Source: Streptomyces gossypii
Lineage (GTDB): Bacteria; Actinomycetota; Actinomycetes; Streptomycetales; Streptomycetaceae
Direction of reading: 5' to 3'
DNA: 64,000 bases
Assembly (NCBI RefSeq): GCF_025165795.1
Contig: NZ_JAJAGO010000012.1
Coordinates: 1-64,000, forward strand
Shown: positions 9,288 to 18,291 of the stretch, one piece after another
Position numbering within the stretch: position 1 is the first letter of the stretch
Layout: every line of letters starts with the position of its first letter
The notes under the pieces: model-generated
Database searches by the model: none
What the model saw: the letters and a program-made list of their open reading frames with translations, nothing else
Told to the model about the DNA's origin: nothing
Translations under genes and position numbers: made by a program

Positions 9288-9604
9288 ATGGACGACACCC
9301 GGACCGTCTTCGACTACACCATCCAGCGCACCGAGAAGTGGGCGTGGAGCGAGATCGGCGCCCTGCCGCGGGGCGTCTGCTGGCAGGGCGCCGAGCAGTT
9401 GAGGATCGACGCCATGCCCGAGGCCGCGGAAGCCCCGCGCCCCGAGGGCGGCACCCGCATCAACCGGGTGTGCGTGGAGGACAACCTCTCCCGCGCCCAG
9501 TGGCGGCGGTTCACCCGCCGGGTCACGGAGCTGACGGACGGGCGGCTCGTGGTCGAGCCGCCCGTCCCGAAGCGTCCCCGGCCCTGGTGGCGCCCCCCCG
9601 GTGA
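9288..9604 (+). pseudogene. degenerate or frameshifted hypothetical gene
   Basis: From ATG 9288, inside the element relic, about 95 residues read as a plausible Trp/Arg-rich protein (YTIQRTEKWAWSEIG, CVEDNLSRAQWRRF, ELTDGRLVVEPPVP). The frame then runs on without a credible end and would overlap the next gene. A seven-C run near 9592 followed by TGA in the neighbouring frame (9602-9604) suggests the original stop was lost by a one-base change. No function is recognised. It could also be non-coding DNA. Confidence 0.35.
9537..9566. terminator. perfect 13-bp hairpin, possible terminator
   Basis: GACGGGCGGCTCG, loop TGGT, then the exact complement. Nearly identical to the hairpin at 10907-10936, flanks included. 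There is no U-run, as is usual for Streptomyces terminators. Confidence 0.55.
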
Positions 9605-9769
9605 GAACGTGCGGGCCGTGAAGCTGCCCGCGGTGCCCATCAGCACCCCTGGGGGACACTCACCTCCACCCCCTGGATGTCCGTTCCGGGGGCCTCTGAC
9701 CTGTGTGATAAATACAGACGATGAGGGCTCCGGGGGGAGCCGGGCGGGTGAGAGGGCGGGGAGAACACC

Positions 9770-10864
9770 ATGGAGCGTGACGAGTCCATACCGGACGAGG
9801 AGTGGGAGCGCTTCCTGCGCGAGGCCGAGGCCGGGTCGAAGGACGCGCCGAAGGAGCCGTCGGCGCGGGCCCGGATGGTGACGCGGCGACTGCGGGAGGA
9901 GCCCGCCCCGCCGTCCGGGTGGCGGACCCACCAGCCGCCGCAGCGAAGACGCAGCAGAAGGGTCTGGCCCGCGATCGCTCTGCTGGGCGCGCTCGGCCTG
10001 CTGATCGTCGCGCTGGCCCCGGGTCAGGTGGCCGGCTGGTTCGGCGGCGGGGGCGGAGGTGAGCCGCTCGCCGCGGAGTCGGCGCCTCCGAAGCAGCCGC
10101 CCGCGTCGGAGGCGGCAGCGCTGCCGCCCACGGTGGAGGAGCCGTTCAGGGGGTCACCGGCGGCGAGCTGGGGCGACGGCGAGGAGGGAATCCACGTGCC
10201 CGCGGCACGGGCCACCGGTTGGATGAGCAAGGCGGAGGTCGCCCGGGCACTGGCCCGGAGCCGGGACTTCCTGGCCGCGTCCAGCCTCGATCGCGGTGTG
10301 CTGCGCGGGGAGCGGCCCAAGAAGGCGATCGCGTTGATCAACCCGAAGCAGCAGGACGTCCAGGACTATCTGGCGACCGCCTTCCGCGCGCCCAGCCGGG
10401 AGGACGATCCGCTCCTGCTCTTCAGCCGTTTCGACACCTCGGACGTGCGGCTCGCCGGCGACGTGGTCAAGACGCGAGGACGGATCACCTTCCGGGAGGG
10501 CGAGCGCGGCGCGGTCGAGGTGGTCACCGACGTCACGTACGTCTATCCGGTCGTCCGCGCCGAGGGAGGAAGCGACGAGGTCGCGCGCACCATCGTGCGC
10601 CGCGAGGTGGTGATGAGCTGGGACGACCCGGCGAAGGTGATCACACAGCCGGGCACGTTCTCGCTGGTCTCCTACCGGGAGGACGCCACCAACGGGGGCT
10701 GTGACACCTTCACCGGCTACTTCGTCCCCGAGTTCATCGACGAGCGCGCTCCCGCGGGCTCGGGGAACGGCTCCGAGGTGGACCCGTACGACCGGAGCAC
10801 CTCGATGGACGCCCGCATGCGGGACGGCGGCAAGGCGGGGTGCGGGACTGCCACCCGGACGTGA
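9770..10864 (+). CDS. single-pass membrane protein of unknown function
   Basis: 364 aa. An acidic N-terminus (ERDESIPDEEWERFLREAE), a basic stretch (RRRSRR), one transmembrane helix at about residues 64-84 (WPAIALLGALGLLIVAL), a Gly/Pro/Ala linker, then a roughly 200-residue domain predicted outside the membrane. This domain has an alternating strand pattern (GRITFREGERGAVEVVTDVTY) and one CDTFTGYF segment. It resembles conserved streptomycete membrane proteins of unknown function; no enzymatic motif is visible. Monocistronic: hairpins lie on both sides. Confidence 0.8.
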   Translation: MERDESIPDEEWERFLREAEAGSKDAPKEPSARARMVTRRLREEPAPPSGWRTHQPPQRRRSRRVWPAIALLGALGLLIVALAPGQVAGWFGGGGGGEPLAAESAPPKQPPASEAAALPPTVEEPFRGSPAASWGDGEEGIHVPAARATGWMSKAEVARALARSRDFLAASSLDRGVLRGERPKKAIALINPKQQDVQDYLATAFRAPSREDDPLLLFSRFDTSDVRLAGDVVKTRGRITFREGERGAVEVVTDVTYVYPVVRAEGGSDEVARTIVRREVVMSWDDPAKVITQPGTFSLVSYREDATNGGCDTFTGYFVPEFIDERAPAGSGNGSEVDPYDRSTSMDARMRDGGKAGCGTATRT

Positions 10865-10906
10865 GCGGTGCGGAGCGCACTCAAGCTCCGCCCCGAGGAG
10901 CTGAAG

Positions 10907-10936
10907 GACGGGCGGCTCGCCGTCGAGCCGCCCGTC
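10907..10936. terminator. bidirectional hairpin between convergent genes
   Basis: A perfect 13-bp stem (GACGGGCGGCTCG / CGAGCCGCCCGTC) with a 4-base loop, between the membrane protein and cbs, which converge here. Confidence 0.8.
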
Positions 10937-10949
10937 CCGCCCCAGACCG

Positions 10950-12338
10950 CTACTGCGTTTCGATGGCCATGTACGTCAGCAGGTCCTGGCGGCTCAGGAC
11001 ACCCGTCGGCTTCCCTTCCTCCAGCACCAGCGTCGCGTCCGCGCTCTGCAGGACGGCCATCAGGTCTCCGATCGACTCGCCGGAGCCGACGTGCGGCAGC
11101 GGGCTGCTCATGTGCTTCTCCAGCTGGTCGGTCAGCGAGGCGCGCTGGGCGAAGAGCGCGTCCAGCAGCTCGCGCTCCACGACGGAGCCGATGACCTCCG
11201 CAGCCATCACGTCCGGATGGCCCGCGCCCGGCTTGACCACCGGCATCTGCGAGACGCCGTACTCGCGCAGTACCTCGATCGCCTCGCCGACCGTCTCCTC
11301 CGGGTGCATGTGGACCAGGGAGGGCATCGGGCCCTCCTTGTGCCGCAGCACGTCGCTCACCCGTACGACGGTCGCCTCGCCCTCCTCCAGGAAGCCGTAG
11401 TCGTTCATCCAGTCGTCGTTGAAGATCTTGCTCAGATAGCCGCGACCGCTGTCCGGCAGCAGCACGACGACCACGTCGTCCGGGCCGAGCGGCGCGGCCG
11501 CCTTCAGCGCGCCGACCACCGCCATCCCGCAGGAGCCGCCGACCAGCAGGCCCTCCTCCTTGGCGAGGCGGCGGGTCATCTGGAAGGAGTCCTTGTCGGA
11601 GACGGCGATGATCTCGTCGGTGACCTCACGGTCGTAGGCGTCCGGCCAGAAGTCCTCGCCGACGCCCTCGACGAGGTACGGGCGCCCGGAGCCGCCGCTG
11701 TAGACGGAGCCCTCCGGGTCCGCGCCGACGATGCGGACCCGTCCGTCGCTGACCTCCTTGAGGTAGCGGCCGGTGCCGGAGATCGTGCCGCCGGTGCCGA
11801 TGCCCGTGACGAAGTGGGTGATCCGCCCGCCGGTCTGCTCCCACAGCTCGGGGCCGGTCGTCTCGTAGTGCGAGCGGGGGTTGGCGGGGTTGCTGTACTG
11901 GTCCGGCTTCCAGGCGTTCGGCGTCTCGCGGACCAGCCGGTCGGACACGTTGTAGTACGAGTCGGGGTGCTCCGGGTCGACGGCCGTCGGGCAGACCACG
12001 ACCTCCGCGCCGTACGCGCGCAGCACGTTGATCTTGTCCGTGGAGACCTTGTCCGGGCAGACGAAGACGCAGTGGTAGCCCTTCTGCTGGGCGACGATGG
12101 CCAGCCCCACCCCCGTGTTGCCGGACGTCGGCTCGATGATCACGCCGCCGGGGCGAAGCGCGCCGCTCCGCTCCGCTTCCTCGATCATGCGCAGGGCGAT
12201 CCGGTCCTTCACCGAACCGCCGGGGTTGAAGTACTCGACCTTCGCCAGGACGGTGGCCTGGATACCCTCCGTCACGCTGTTCAGTTTGAGCAGCGGAGTG
12301 TTGCCGACAAGCTCGATCATCGACTCGTGATACTGCAC
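10950..12338 (-). CDS. cbs: cystathionine beta-synthase
   Basis: A 462-aa PLP enzyme condensing serine with homocysteine to cystathionine (reverse transsulfuration). Residues 1-320 are the fold-type II PLP domain with Lys44 in GGSVKDR and the TSGNTG phosphate/substrate loop. The C-terminus holds a pair of CBS domains (from about residue 340) that bind adenosyl ligands in relatives. The GTG at 12338 is chosen for GGAG six bases upstream; the frame stays open further without a credible site. Full length for actinobacterial Cbs. The upstream region carries dyads (12476-12538). Confidence 0.95.
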   Translation of the reverse strand: MQYHESMIELVGNTPLLKLNSVTEGIQATVLAKVEYFNPGGSVKDRIALRMIEEAERSGALRPGGVIIEPTSGNTGVGLAIVAQQKGYHCVFVCPDKVSTDKINVLRAYGAEVVVCPTAVDPEHPDSYYNVSDRLVRETPNAWKPDQYSNPANPRSHYETTGPELWEQTGGRITHFVTGIGTGGTISGTGRYLKEVSDGRVRIVGADPEGSVYSGGSGRPYLVEGVGEDFWPDAYDREVTDEIIAVSDKDSFQMTRRLAKEEGLLVGGSCGMAVVGALKAAAPLGPDDVVVVLLPDSGRGYLSKIFNDDWMNDYGFLEEGEATVVRVSDVLRHKEGPMPSLVHMHPEETVGEAIEVLREYGVSQMPVVKPGAGHPDVMAAEVIGSVVERELLDALFAQRASLTDQLEKHMSSPLPHVGSGESIGDLMAVLQSADATLVLEEGKPTGVLSRQDLLTYMAIETQ

Positions 12339-12475
12339 CTGTATCTCCACACCTTTCCGGAGGGAATCGGGGTTTCCGAGTTCCCGGTTTTTACGGGCTT
12401 CAGGGGGTTTACGGGATTCGTCCCCGGGGGAACGCGACGGTCCGCCGACGCGTCCGGCCCGTGCGTTCACCATAT

Positions 12476-12538
12476 TGCGCAACATGCGCACACCAGTGAG
12501 GTGTTGCGCAGCGTCTCGCACGGGGCAACACAGTGTTG
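12476..12538. promoter_or_regulatory. two dyad symmetries in the cbs/hydrolase intergenic region
   Basis: TGCGCAAC (12476-12483) pairs with GTTGCGCA (12503-12510), and CAACACAGTGTTG (12526-12538) is a palindrome. They sit midway between divergent genes, so they could be operators for either. No known regulator consensus is recognised. The rest of 12339-12635 shows only two TTTACGGG copies. Confidence 0.35.
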
Positions 12539-12635
12539 AGGACAGAATTTCCACAGACGTACAGACGTTGCCCGGACAGAACAACACAGAGGGCATTATC
12601 CGTACGGAAAGCTCTTCGGGAGGCGGACCAGACGT

Positions 12636-13736
12636 ATGCCGATGTCGAAGGCGGCGAGTGCCCGAGTGGCACGCCGGATCACGACCGCAGCCGCGTACGG
12701 CGGCGGAGGTATCGGGTTGCTCGGTGGAGCGGCGGTCGGCCTGCTCTTCACCGAGGTCCAGATCGCCAAGCGCAAGGTCGGCGGTTCCGACGACGTGCCA
12801 CCGATGGCGGACGGGCTCTACGGCGGCGCCTTCGCCCAGATGACCGAACCGCGCGGCGGCGGCCGACCGGGCTCCCGCCCCGTGCGACCCCTGCGGCTCG
12901 CGATGCTGGGCGACTCCACGGCAGCCGGGCAGGGCGTGCACCGCGCCCGGCACACGCCGGGCGGGCTGCTGGCCTCCGCCCTCGCGGCGGTGGCCGAGCG
13001 CCCCGTCGAACTGCGTACCGTCGCGGTGCCCGGTGCGCAGTCGGACGGACTGGAGCGGCAGGTCACCCTGCTGCTGAGCGAACGCGACCTGTCACACGCC
13101 CCCGACGTCTGCGTGATCATGGTCGGGGCGAACGACGTCACCCACCGGATGCCGCCCGCCCGCTCCGTACGCCTGCTCTCCGACGCCGTCGCGCGGCTGC
13201 GTACGGCGGGCTGTGAGGTGGTGGTGGGCACCTGCCCCGACCTGGGCACGATCGAGCCCGTCGGGCAGCCGCTGCGCTGGATCGCGCGGCGGCTGAGCCG
13301 CCAGCTCGCCGCCGCCCAGACGATCGCGGTGGTCGAGGAGGGCGGCCGTACGGTCTCGGTGGGCGACCTGCTCGGGCCGGAGTTCGCGGCGAACCCGCAG
13401 GAACTGTTCGGCCCCGACAACTATCATCCGTCCGCCGAGGGGTACGCCACCGCCGCCATGGCGATGCTCCCCACGCTGTGCGCCACGCTGGCCCTGTGGC
13501 CGTCGGAGGACGAGCGGCCGGACGTGACACGCCGCGAGGGCATCCTGCCGGTCGCCCGCGCGGCGGCCGAGGCGGCGGCCGAGGGCGGCACGGAGGTCAC
13601 GGCGGTACGCGGCCCCTGGGCCCTCCTCAAGCACCGCAGACGGCGCCGCTTCCCCCCGGAGGACGGCCCCGCCACCCCCGGCACCCCGGACGACGACCCT
13701 CACCCTTCCCCCCGCCAGGACGCCGACGCCCACTGA
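12636..13736 (+). CDS. SGNH/GDSL-family hydrolase, N-terminally anchored or exported
   Basis: 366 aa. A hydrophobic segment at residues 17-38 (signal or anchor) precedes an SGNH esterase fold: block I LGDSTAAG with nucleophile Ser94, block III GAND, and block V NYHPSAEGY supplying the catalytic His. Likely a lipase, esterase or deacylase acting at or outside the membrane; the substrate is unknown. GGGAGG precedes the ATG, and a second ATG two codons on is possible. A Pro/Asp-rich tail follows the catalytic domain. Divergent from cbs. Confidence 0.85.
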   Translation: MPMSKAASARVARRITTAAAYGGGGIGLLGGAAVGLLFTEVQIAKRKVGGSDDVPPMADGLYGGAFAQMTEPRGGGRPGSRPVRPLRLAMLGDSTAAGQGVHRARHTPGGLLASALAAVAERPVELRTVAVPGAQSDGLERQVTLLLSERDLSHAPDVCVIMVGANDVTHRMPPARSVRLLSDAVARLRTAGCEVVVGTCPDLGTIEPVGQPLRWIARRLSRQLAAAQTIAVVEEGGRTVSVGDLLGPEFAANPQELFGPDNYHPSAEGYATAAMAMLPTLCATLALWPSEDERPDVTRREGILPVARAAAEAAAEGGTEVTAVRGPWALLKHRRRRRFPPEDGPATPGTPDDDPHPSPRQDADAH

Positions 13737-14658
13737 CCCCTGCGGGGCGCTCACGGCGACGCCCCGAGCCGGGCCCACACGGGGCGCGCAGCCTGCGCGC
13801 CCCGTACCCCCGACCACGCGGTAGGCGCGGGCGCCCGGCCCTGGCATCGCGAGCCGGCGCGCAGCGACGCTGCGGGCCACACATCCCGGCCTGCACGCCC
13901 CGGCCCCGGCCACGCCGGAGGTGCGGGTGCCCCGGGCGCCCCGTCAGCGCGTCAGCGCGTCAGCGCGTCAGCGCGTCAGCGCGTCAGCGACGCTGCGGGC
14001 CCGAAGTATCGATGTCCCGTGTTGGGGCAGCGCGACAGCGCGAACTCGTGCGGCGGCGACCGCCCGGTCCCACACGGGGGCGCGCGACCTGTCCGCCCCA
14101 GTACTCCCGACCGCGCCGGACGGGTGGGCGCCCCGTGCCCCGTGCCCCGTGCTCCAGCAGCGCAGGCTGCACAACCGGCGCGCGGCACCCTTGCGGCCGC
14201 CCCCGCCCAGCGGCGCCTACGCCCGCCGCCGCCCAGGCAGTCGTGGCAGCGGGAGCACGTGGAGGGGCGGCAGAGCGGCCGCTCTGGGCCAGCAGTCGGC
14301 CGCAGGCCGATGCGGGGCCGGGCGCCGACGCCCGCTGGCGTACCGCCCGCACAGGCGCGGACGGGCTGCTGCGCCTGTGCGTGGAGTCGTGGCGCCGGGC
14401 TCGCCCGGAGGCCGGAAGACCCGCACTGTGGCGCCCAGATGGCTGCCCCAAGCGCGCCGTCACCGGCGGCTGCCGGGCGGGCGGCAGCGCCGCGGCGGGG
14501 GCCGGAAGGGCAAAGCGGGCGCTTAGAAAAGAGGTCCGGATCACACCGCGTCGTCCGTGACGGGTGGGCTACGGGTGGGTAGCTTCCTAGAACGCACCGT
14601 GCAACCCCCGCATCCGTACGGCGCGCAACGCCATCCTCGCCACCCACGGAGCCGCGTG
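13737..14658. other. 0.9-kb region without a convincing gene
   Basis: Very GC-rich. Long open frames occur on both strands, but none shows a protein-like sequence or a matching ribosome site. It holds a short tandem repeat (13943-13990) and an inverted repeat GCACAGGCGC...GCGCCTGTGC near 14348-14380. The thiolase promoter presumably lies at its right end. Confidence 0.6.
13943..13990. repeat. six tandem copies of GTCAGCGC
   Basis: Five exact copies and one with a terminal change (GTCAGCGA), head to tail, in non-coding DNA. A typical slippage-prone microsatellite-like array. Confidence 0.95.
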
Positions 14659-15879
14659 ATGCCCGAAGCAGTGATCGTCTCTGCCGCCCGCTCGCCCATC
14701 GGACGTGCCTTCAAGGGATCGCTGAAGGACCTGCGCCCGGACGATCTCACCACCGAGATCATCAAGGCCGCGCTGGCGAAGGTCCCGGAGCTGGACCCCG
14801 CGAAGATCGAGGACCTGATGCTGGGCTGCGGCCTGCCGGGCGGCGAGCAGGGCCACAACCTGGGCCGGGTGGTCGCCGTGCAGCTGGGCATGGACCACCT
14901 TCCCGGCTGCACCATCACCCGTTACTGCTCCTCCTCGCTCCAGACGACCCGGATGGCGATGCACGCGATCAGGGCGGGCGAGGGCGACATCTTCCTGTCG
15001 GCCGGGGTGGAGATGGTCTCGCGCGCCGTCAACGGCTCCTCGGACGGCATGCCCGGCACCCACAACCCGCTGTTCGCCGATGCCGAGGCGCGTACGGCCA
15101 CGCGTGCGGAGCAGGGCGGCGAGGGCTGGACGGACCCGCGCGGGGCGGACGAGGTGCCCGACGTGTACATCGCGATGGGGCAGACCGCCGAGAATCTCGC
15201 CCGGCACAAGGGCGTCTCCCGGCAGGAGATGGACGAGTTCGGCGTCCGGTCGCAGAACCTCGCCGAGAAGGCGATCGCGGAGGGCTTCTGGGAGCGCGAG
15301 ATCACCCCGGTGACCCTCCCGGACGGCACCGTGGTCTCCCAGGACGACGGCCCCCGCGCGGGCGTCTCACTGGAGGGCGTGCAGGGCCTGAAGCCGGTCT
15401 TCCGGCCGGACGGCAGGGTGACGGCGGGCAACTGCTGCCCGCTGAACGACGGCGCCGCCGCGCTGGTGGTCATGTCCGATGTCAAGGCGCGTGAGCTGGG
15501 CATCACGCCGCTGGCCCGGGTCGTCTCCACCGGCCTCTCCGCGCTCTCCCCCGAGATCATGGGCTATGGCCCCGTGGAGGCGAGCAGGCAGGCACTGGCG
15601 CGAGCCGGGATGTCGATCGGCGACATCGATCTCGTCGAGATCAACGAGGCCTTCGCCGCCCAGGTCATCCCCTCCTACCAGGACCTCGGGATCGATCTGG
15701 ACCGGCTCAACGTCAACGGCGGCGCGATCGCCGTCGGCCACCCGTTCGGGATGACGGGCGCCCGCATCACCGGGACGCTGATCAACTCCCTCCAGTGGCA
15801 CGACAAGCAGTTCGGGCTGGAGACGATGTGCGTCGGGGGCGGGCAGGGCATGGCGATGGTCCTGGAGCGCCTCAGCTGA
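14659..15879 (+). CDS. acetyl-CoA C-acyltransferase (thiolase)
   Basis: A 406-aa thiolase catalysing thiolytic cleavage of 3-ketoacyl-CoA (FadA type) or the reverse condensation. Catalytic residues: Cys90 in TRYCSSSLQ, the His of GHPFGMTGAR, and the second Cys of CVGGGQGM near the C-terminus; NEAFAAQ is the third conserved block. The start ATG has ACGGAG seven bases upstream. Monocistronic, with no beta-oxidation partner adjacent, so its pathway role (degradation or biosynthesis) is inferred only from the family. Confidence 0.92.
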   Translation: MPEAVIVSAARSPIGRAFKGSLKDLRPDDLTTEIIKAALAKVPELDPAKIEDLMLGCGLPGGEQGHNLGRVVAVQLGMDHLPGCTITRYCSSSLQTTRMAMHAIRAGEGDIFLSAGVEMVSRAVNGSSDGMPGTHNPLFADAEARTATRAEQGGEGWTDPRGADEVPDVYIAMGQTAENLARHKGVSRQEMDEFGVRSQNLAEKAIAEGFWEREITPVTLPDGTVVSQDDGPRAGVSLEGVQGLKPVFRPDGRVTAGNCCPLNDGAAALVVMSDVKARELGITPLARVVSTGLSALSPEIMGYGPVEASRQALARAGMSIGDIDLVEINEAFAAQVIPSYQDLGIDLDRLNVNGGAIAVGHPFGMTGARITGTLINSLQWHDKQFGLETMCVGGGQGMAMVLERLS

Positions 15880-16364
15880 ACTACGGACGGGCCGGACCAG
15901 CGAGCCGACCAGCGCGGCCCCGGCCCCGGCCCCGGCCGCCCGGACGAGCGCCGGACGAAACCCGGACAGAATCGAACTGGGCGGAATTGTTTCCCCGCCC
16001 GCCAACTCAACACCTTCGAGACCGAAGCGCCCCCAGGATGTGATATATCCCCTGGGGGTGCGGTATTCCTGCTGGTCGCAGCGGTATGGCCGGAAGACCC
16101 GGGCCTTTCGGCGTGCCCCCTTGATGGCGTTTTGCACTACGGTCATCAAGTCCCGCCGTCGAAACTGCGGTAGGAATTCGGGGGATCGAGTCAGAGCGAC
16201 CGGCACACGGAGTGCGAGAAGGAGTGGTGTCCGGGCCGAGTCCGGCGAGGCGGGCGGAGCCGACGCGGTGCGTCGGCGACCGACGACAGCGCGACCGGGC
16301 GTCAGCACGGGCCGCCGCGACACCGCTCCCGTTGCCGGCCGCTCCCAGAACCGGGAGTACGTCT
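15880..16364. other. 485-bp intergenic region
   Basis: Contains a CCGGCC run (about 15915-15938) and a lower-GC segment around 16025-16150 that probably holds the promoter of the next gene. No credible gene on either strand. Confidence 0.5.
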
Positions 16365-17426
16365 GTGAGCGCCATATCCCTCATTCTGCTGTCGGCCGCG
16401 GCGGTCGCCACGGCCATGGGCGGCGCTGCCCTGCACACCGCACGCGGGCTGCACCGTGAGCTGAGTGCGGTGCGCGCGCAGCTGGAGCGGGCCGAGGCCG
16501 CCCGTACCCCGGCCGCCGGTTCGGAGCGGATCCCCGCCGCCCGCAGCACCCCCGCCGAGGAGATCCGCGCCGCCGTCACCGAGGCGCTCGCCGAGGAGCG
16601 CGAGCGGGAGCTCGCCGAGGCACGGGCCTTCTGGGCGGCGCAGGAAGCGCGTGACACGGGACCGGAGGGCGGCGCCCTGCTGGCGGGCCACGGCACGGAG
16701 TACGAGCTCGTCTCCGACGCTCCCGATCCGGACGGCGCCGCCCTGCTGGAGGCGCTCCTGGAGGGCAGGCTGGACGGTCTGGAGGGCCTGCACGGCCTGC
16801 TGCAGGGCGAGGCGTTCGTGCCGCGCCAGGGCGGGCAGGGCGACTGCGGCGGGGCCCTGGAGGACGGTCTCGCGTACGGCGCCGAGCTGCCGTACGGCTC
16901 CGGGCCGCGCGAGGAGGGCGACGGCGACACGGAGCGGCTGTTCGGCCCGGAGCACGAGGCCGCGGAACTGGCAGCCGCACGCCGCCGCCACCCCTCACAC
17001 CCCGACTTCAATCTGAACGGCGACCCCGTCGGTCCGGCCGATCCGGCTGCCGCGGGCGATCCCCACGACAAGGTGGACCACGCCGACGCCGCCGGCTACG
17101 CCGCGCTGTCCGGCGGTCCGGTCCTGGCCGACCACGCACGCACGGTGCGGCGGCTGTCGGAGCTGGCGGAGGCCCGTACACCGCTGGCCGACGTACGCCC
17201 GGGGCCCCTGGGCACGCCGGACGTCTACGCCTTCGAGGACGGCACCACCCTCTGCATGTCGCCCGGTCATCACCAGACGGCCCAGCACCTCGCTGACGCG
17301 CTGACCGCGGGCCTGCCACCGGTGCTGCTGGGCGGCTCGGGCATCACGGGGGCGTACTCGCTGACCTTCGCCGTCGGTGACGAGCGCGTCTACACGCTCG
17401 CCGACCGCATCATCGCCTCGCTGTAG
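16365..17426 (+). CDS. N-terminally membrane-anchored protein of unknown function
   Basis: 353 aa from GTG 16365 (GGGAG seven bases upstream). A hydrophobic N-terminal segment (SAISLILLSAAAVATAMGG) is followed by an Ala/Glu/Arg-rich coiled-coil stretch (about residues 25-90). An acidic variable region comes next, then a more ordered C-terminal domain (YAFEDGTTLCMSPG...GITGAYSLTF). No catalytic motif recognised. The last 17 bp overlap the convergent small gene at 17410. Confidence 0.75.
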   Translation: MSAISLILLSAAAVATAMGGAALHTARGLHRELSAVRAQLERAEAARTPAAGSERIPAARSTPAEEIRAAVTEALAEERERELAEARAFWAAQEARDTGPEGGALLAGHGTEYELVSDAPDPDGAALLEALLEGRLDGLEGLHGLLQGEAFVPRQGGQGDCGGALEDGLAYGAELPYGSGPREEGDGDTERLFGPEHEAAELAAARRRHPSHPDFNLNGDPVGPADPAAAGDPHDKVDHADAAGYAALSGGPVLADHARTVRRLSELAEARTPLADVRPGPLGTPDVYAFEDGTTLCMSPGHHQTAQHLADALTAGLPPVLLGGSGITGAYSLTFAVGDERVYTLADRIIASL

Positions 17427-17751
17427 CCTCCGGCCCCACGCCCGGCCCCGCGCCGCCGGGCAGCAGGCGCACGGAGTCGGCCAGCCCGGCGGCGTCGTCC
17501 GCAGCGGCGAGCGCAAGTGCCAGATCGTGCCCGGCAACCGAAAGCTGGTCCCCGACGGCGAAGGGACCGGCGTCGGGCAGTTCGTACGGCGCCCGTCCCG
17601 GGAACTCCGCAAGCTGCGCGCGCCGGGCCAGTTCCCTGGCCAGGGCCAGTCCTTCGGCCGCCGCGCCGCGTCGCAGCGCGCTCTGGGGAGTCGCGCGCAG
17701 GCGGTCGGCGAGCCGGTCCACTCCGGCGGTCAGTGGGGTGGTGTCGAGCAT
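17410..17751 (-). CDS. conserved small protein of unknown function
   Basis: 113 aa, Ala/Leu/Arg-rich and predicted helical, starting MLDTTPLTAGVDRLADRL with a conserved-looking MPDAG-like segment (LPDAGPFAVGDQL). It resembles a small conserved streptomycete hypothetical. Convergent with the preceding gene (3' ends overlap by 17 bp). Confidence 0.7.
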   Translation of the reverse strand: MLDTTPLTAGVDRLADRLRATPQSALRRGAAAEGLALARELARRAQLAEFPGRAPYELPDAGPFAVGDQLSVAGHDLALALAAADDAAGLADSVRLLPGGAGPGVGPEATARR

Positions 17752-17896
17752 GCCGCAAGCCTAGGGCCTGTCCGGTGAGTCTTTGAGAGGATCCGCCGGA
17801 CTGACCGTAAGCGTGGGCCACCGGGCGGTTGCCATTGCCCCAACAGTCAGGCACGGTGGCGTCAAGGACTCCCTGAGCCAGCGTCCGGAGGCGCCG

Positions 17897-18124
17897 ATGT
17901 CCCAGACTTTCTCCGACCAGACCCATCAGAACCTCCTCTCGAGAATCCCCCACTGCACCGGTCGTGAGGTGTCCGACTGGCTTCGCACTGTCGATGAGGG
18001 GCCCGCCCTCTTCCGGTTCGAGGAGAAGGTGAGCTGGCTCCGCGGAGAGCACGAGCTCTCCTACGGGCACGCGAAGGCGATCATTCACGAGTACGACCTG
18101 AGGCGCGCCGCGCGCCACCTGTGA
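17897..18124 (+). CDS. DUF4287-like small protein
   Basis: 75 aa. The pattern TGREVSDWLRTVDEG...KVSWLRGEHELSYGHAKAI matches the DUF4287 helical domain (T-G-x-W then L-K-x-EH-x-L-x-x-GHA). Start ATG 17897 has CCGGAGG seven bases upstream; the longer frame to 17783 has none. Bases 17764-17880 upstream show no gene. Ends before a strong hairpin. Function unknown; the domain also occurs fused to DUF5655 in other bacteria. Confidence 0.8.
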   Translation: MSQTFSDQTHQNLLSRIPHCTGREVSDWLRTVDEGPALFRFEEKVSWLRGEHELSYGHAKAIIHEYDLRRAARHL

Positions 18125-18210
18125 CCGCAGCTCCGCAGATGCGGGGCACCCGCGGGCACACACCGCACAACACACACACGCCGCAAGACAGCAGTTGAGG
18201 CGTACGCAAA

Positions 18211-18240
18211 GGACCCGCGAGGCAAGTGCCTCGCGGGTCC
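18211..18240. terminator. bidirectional hairpin terminator
   Basis: GGACCCGCGAGGC, loop AAGT, then a perfect complement (13-bp stem), between the DUF4287 gene and the convergent BI-1 gene. On the minus strand it is followed by TTTGC. Confidence 0.9.
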
Positions 18241-18291
18241 CTCTCTTGCCGGTCAGCCGACTCCGGGCCGGTCAGCCAGTCTCCGTCCCGG

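Noticed and set aside
9288..9881. Full 198-aa reading of the frame after the MFS gene
   Set aside because: Its last third overlaps the well-supported membrane-protein gene and reads as random Arg/Pro sequence; only the first ~95 residues look protein-like.
13478..14647. Long open frames on both strands in the 13.7-14.6 kb gap
   Set aside because: Overlapping Arg/Pro/Ala-rich translations typical of high-GC shadow frames, no ribosome site, no domain, interrupted by the 8-bp repeat.
17764..17880. IS end suggested by GGGCCTGTCCGGTGAGTC upstream of the DUF4287 gene
   Set aside because: Recalls streptomycete IS termini, but no matching inverted partner or transposase was found nearby.
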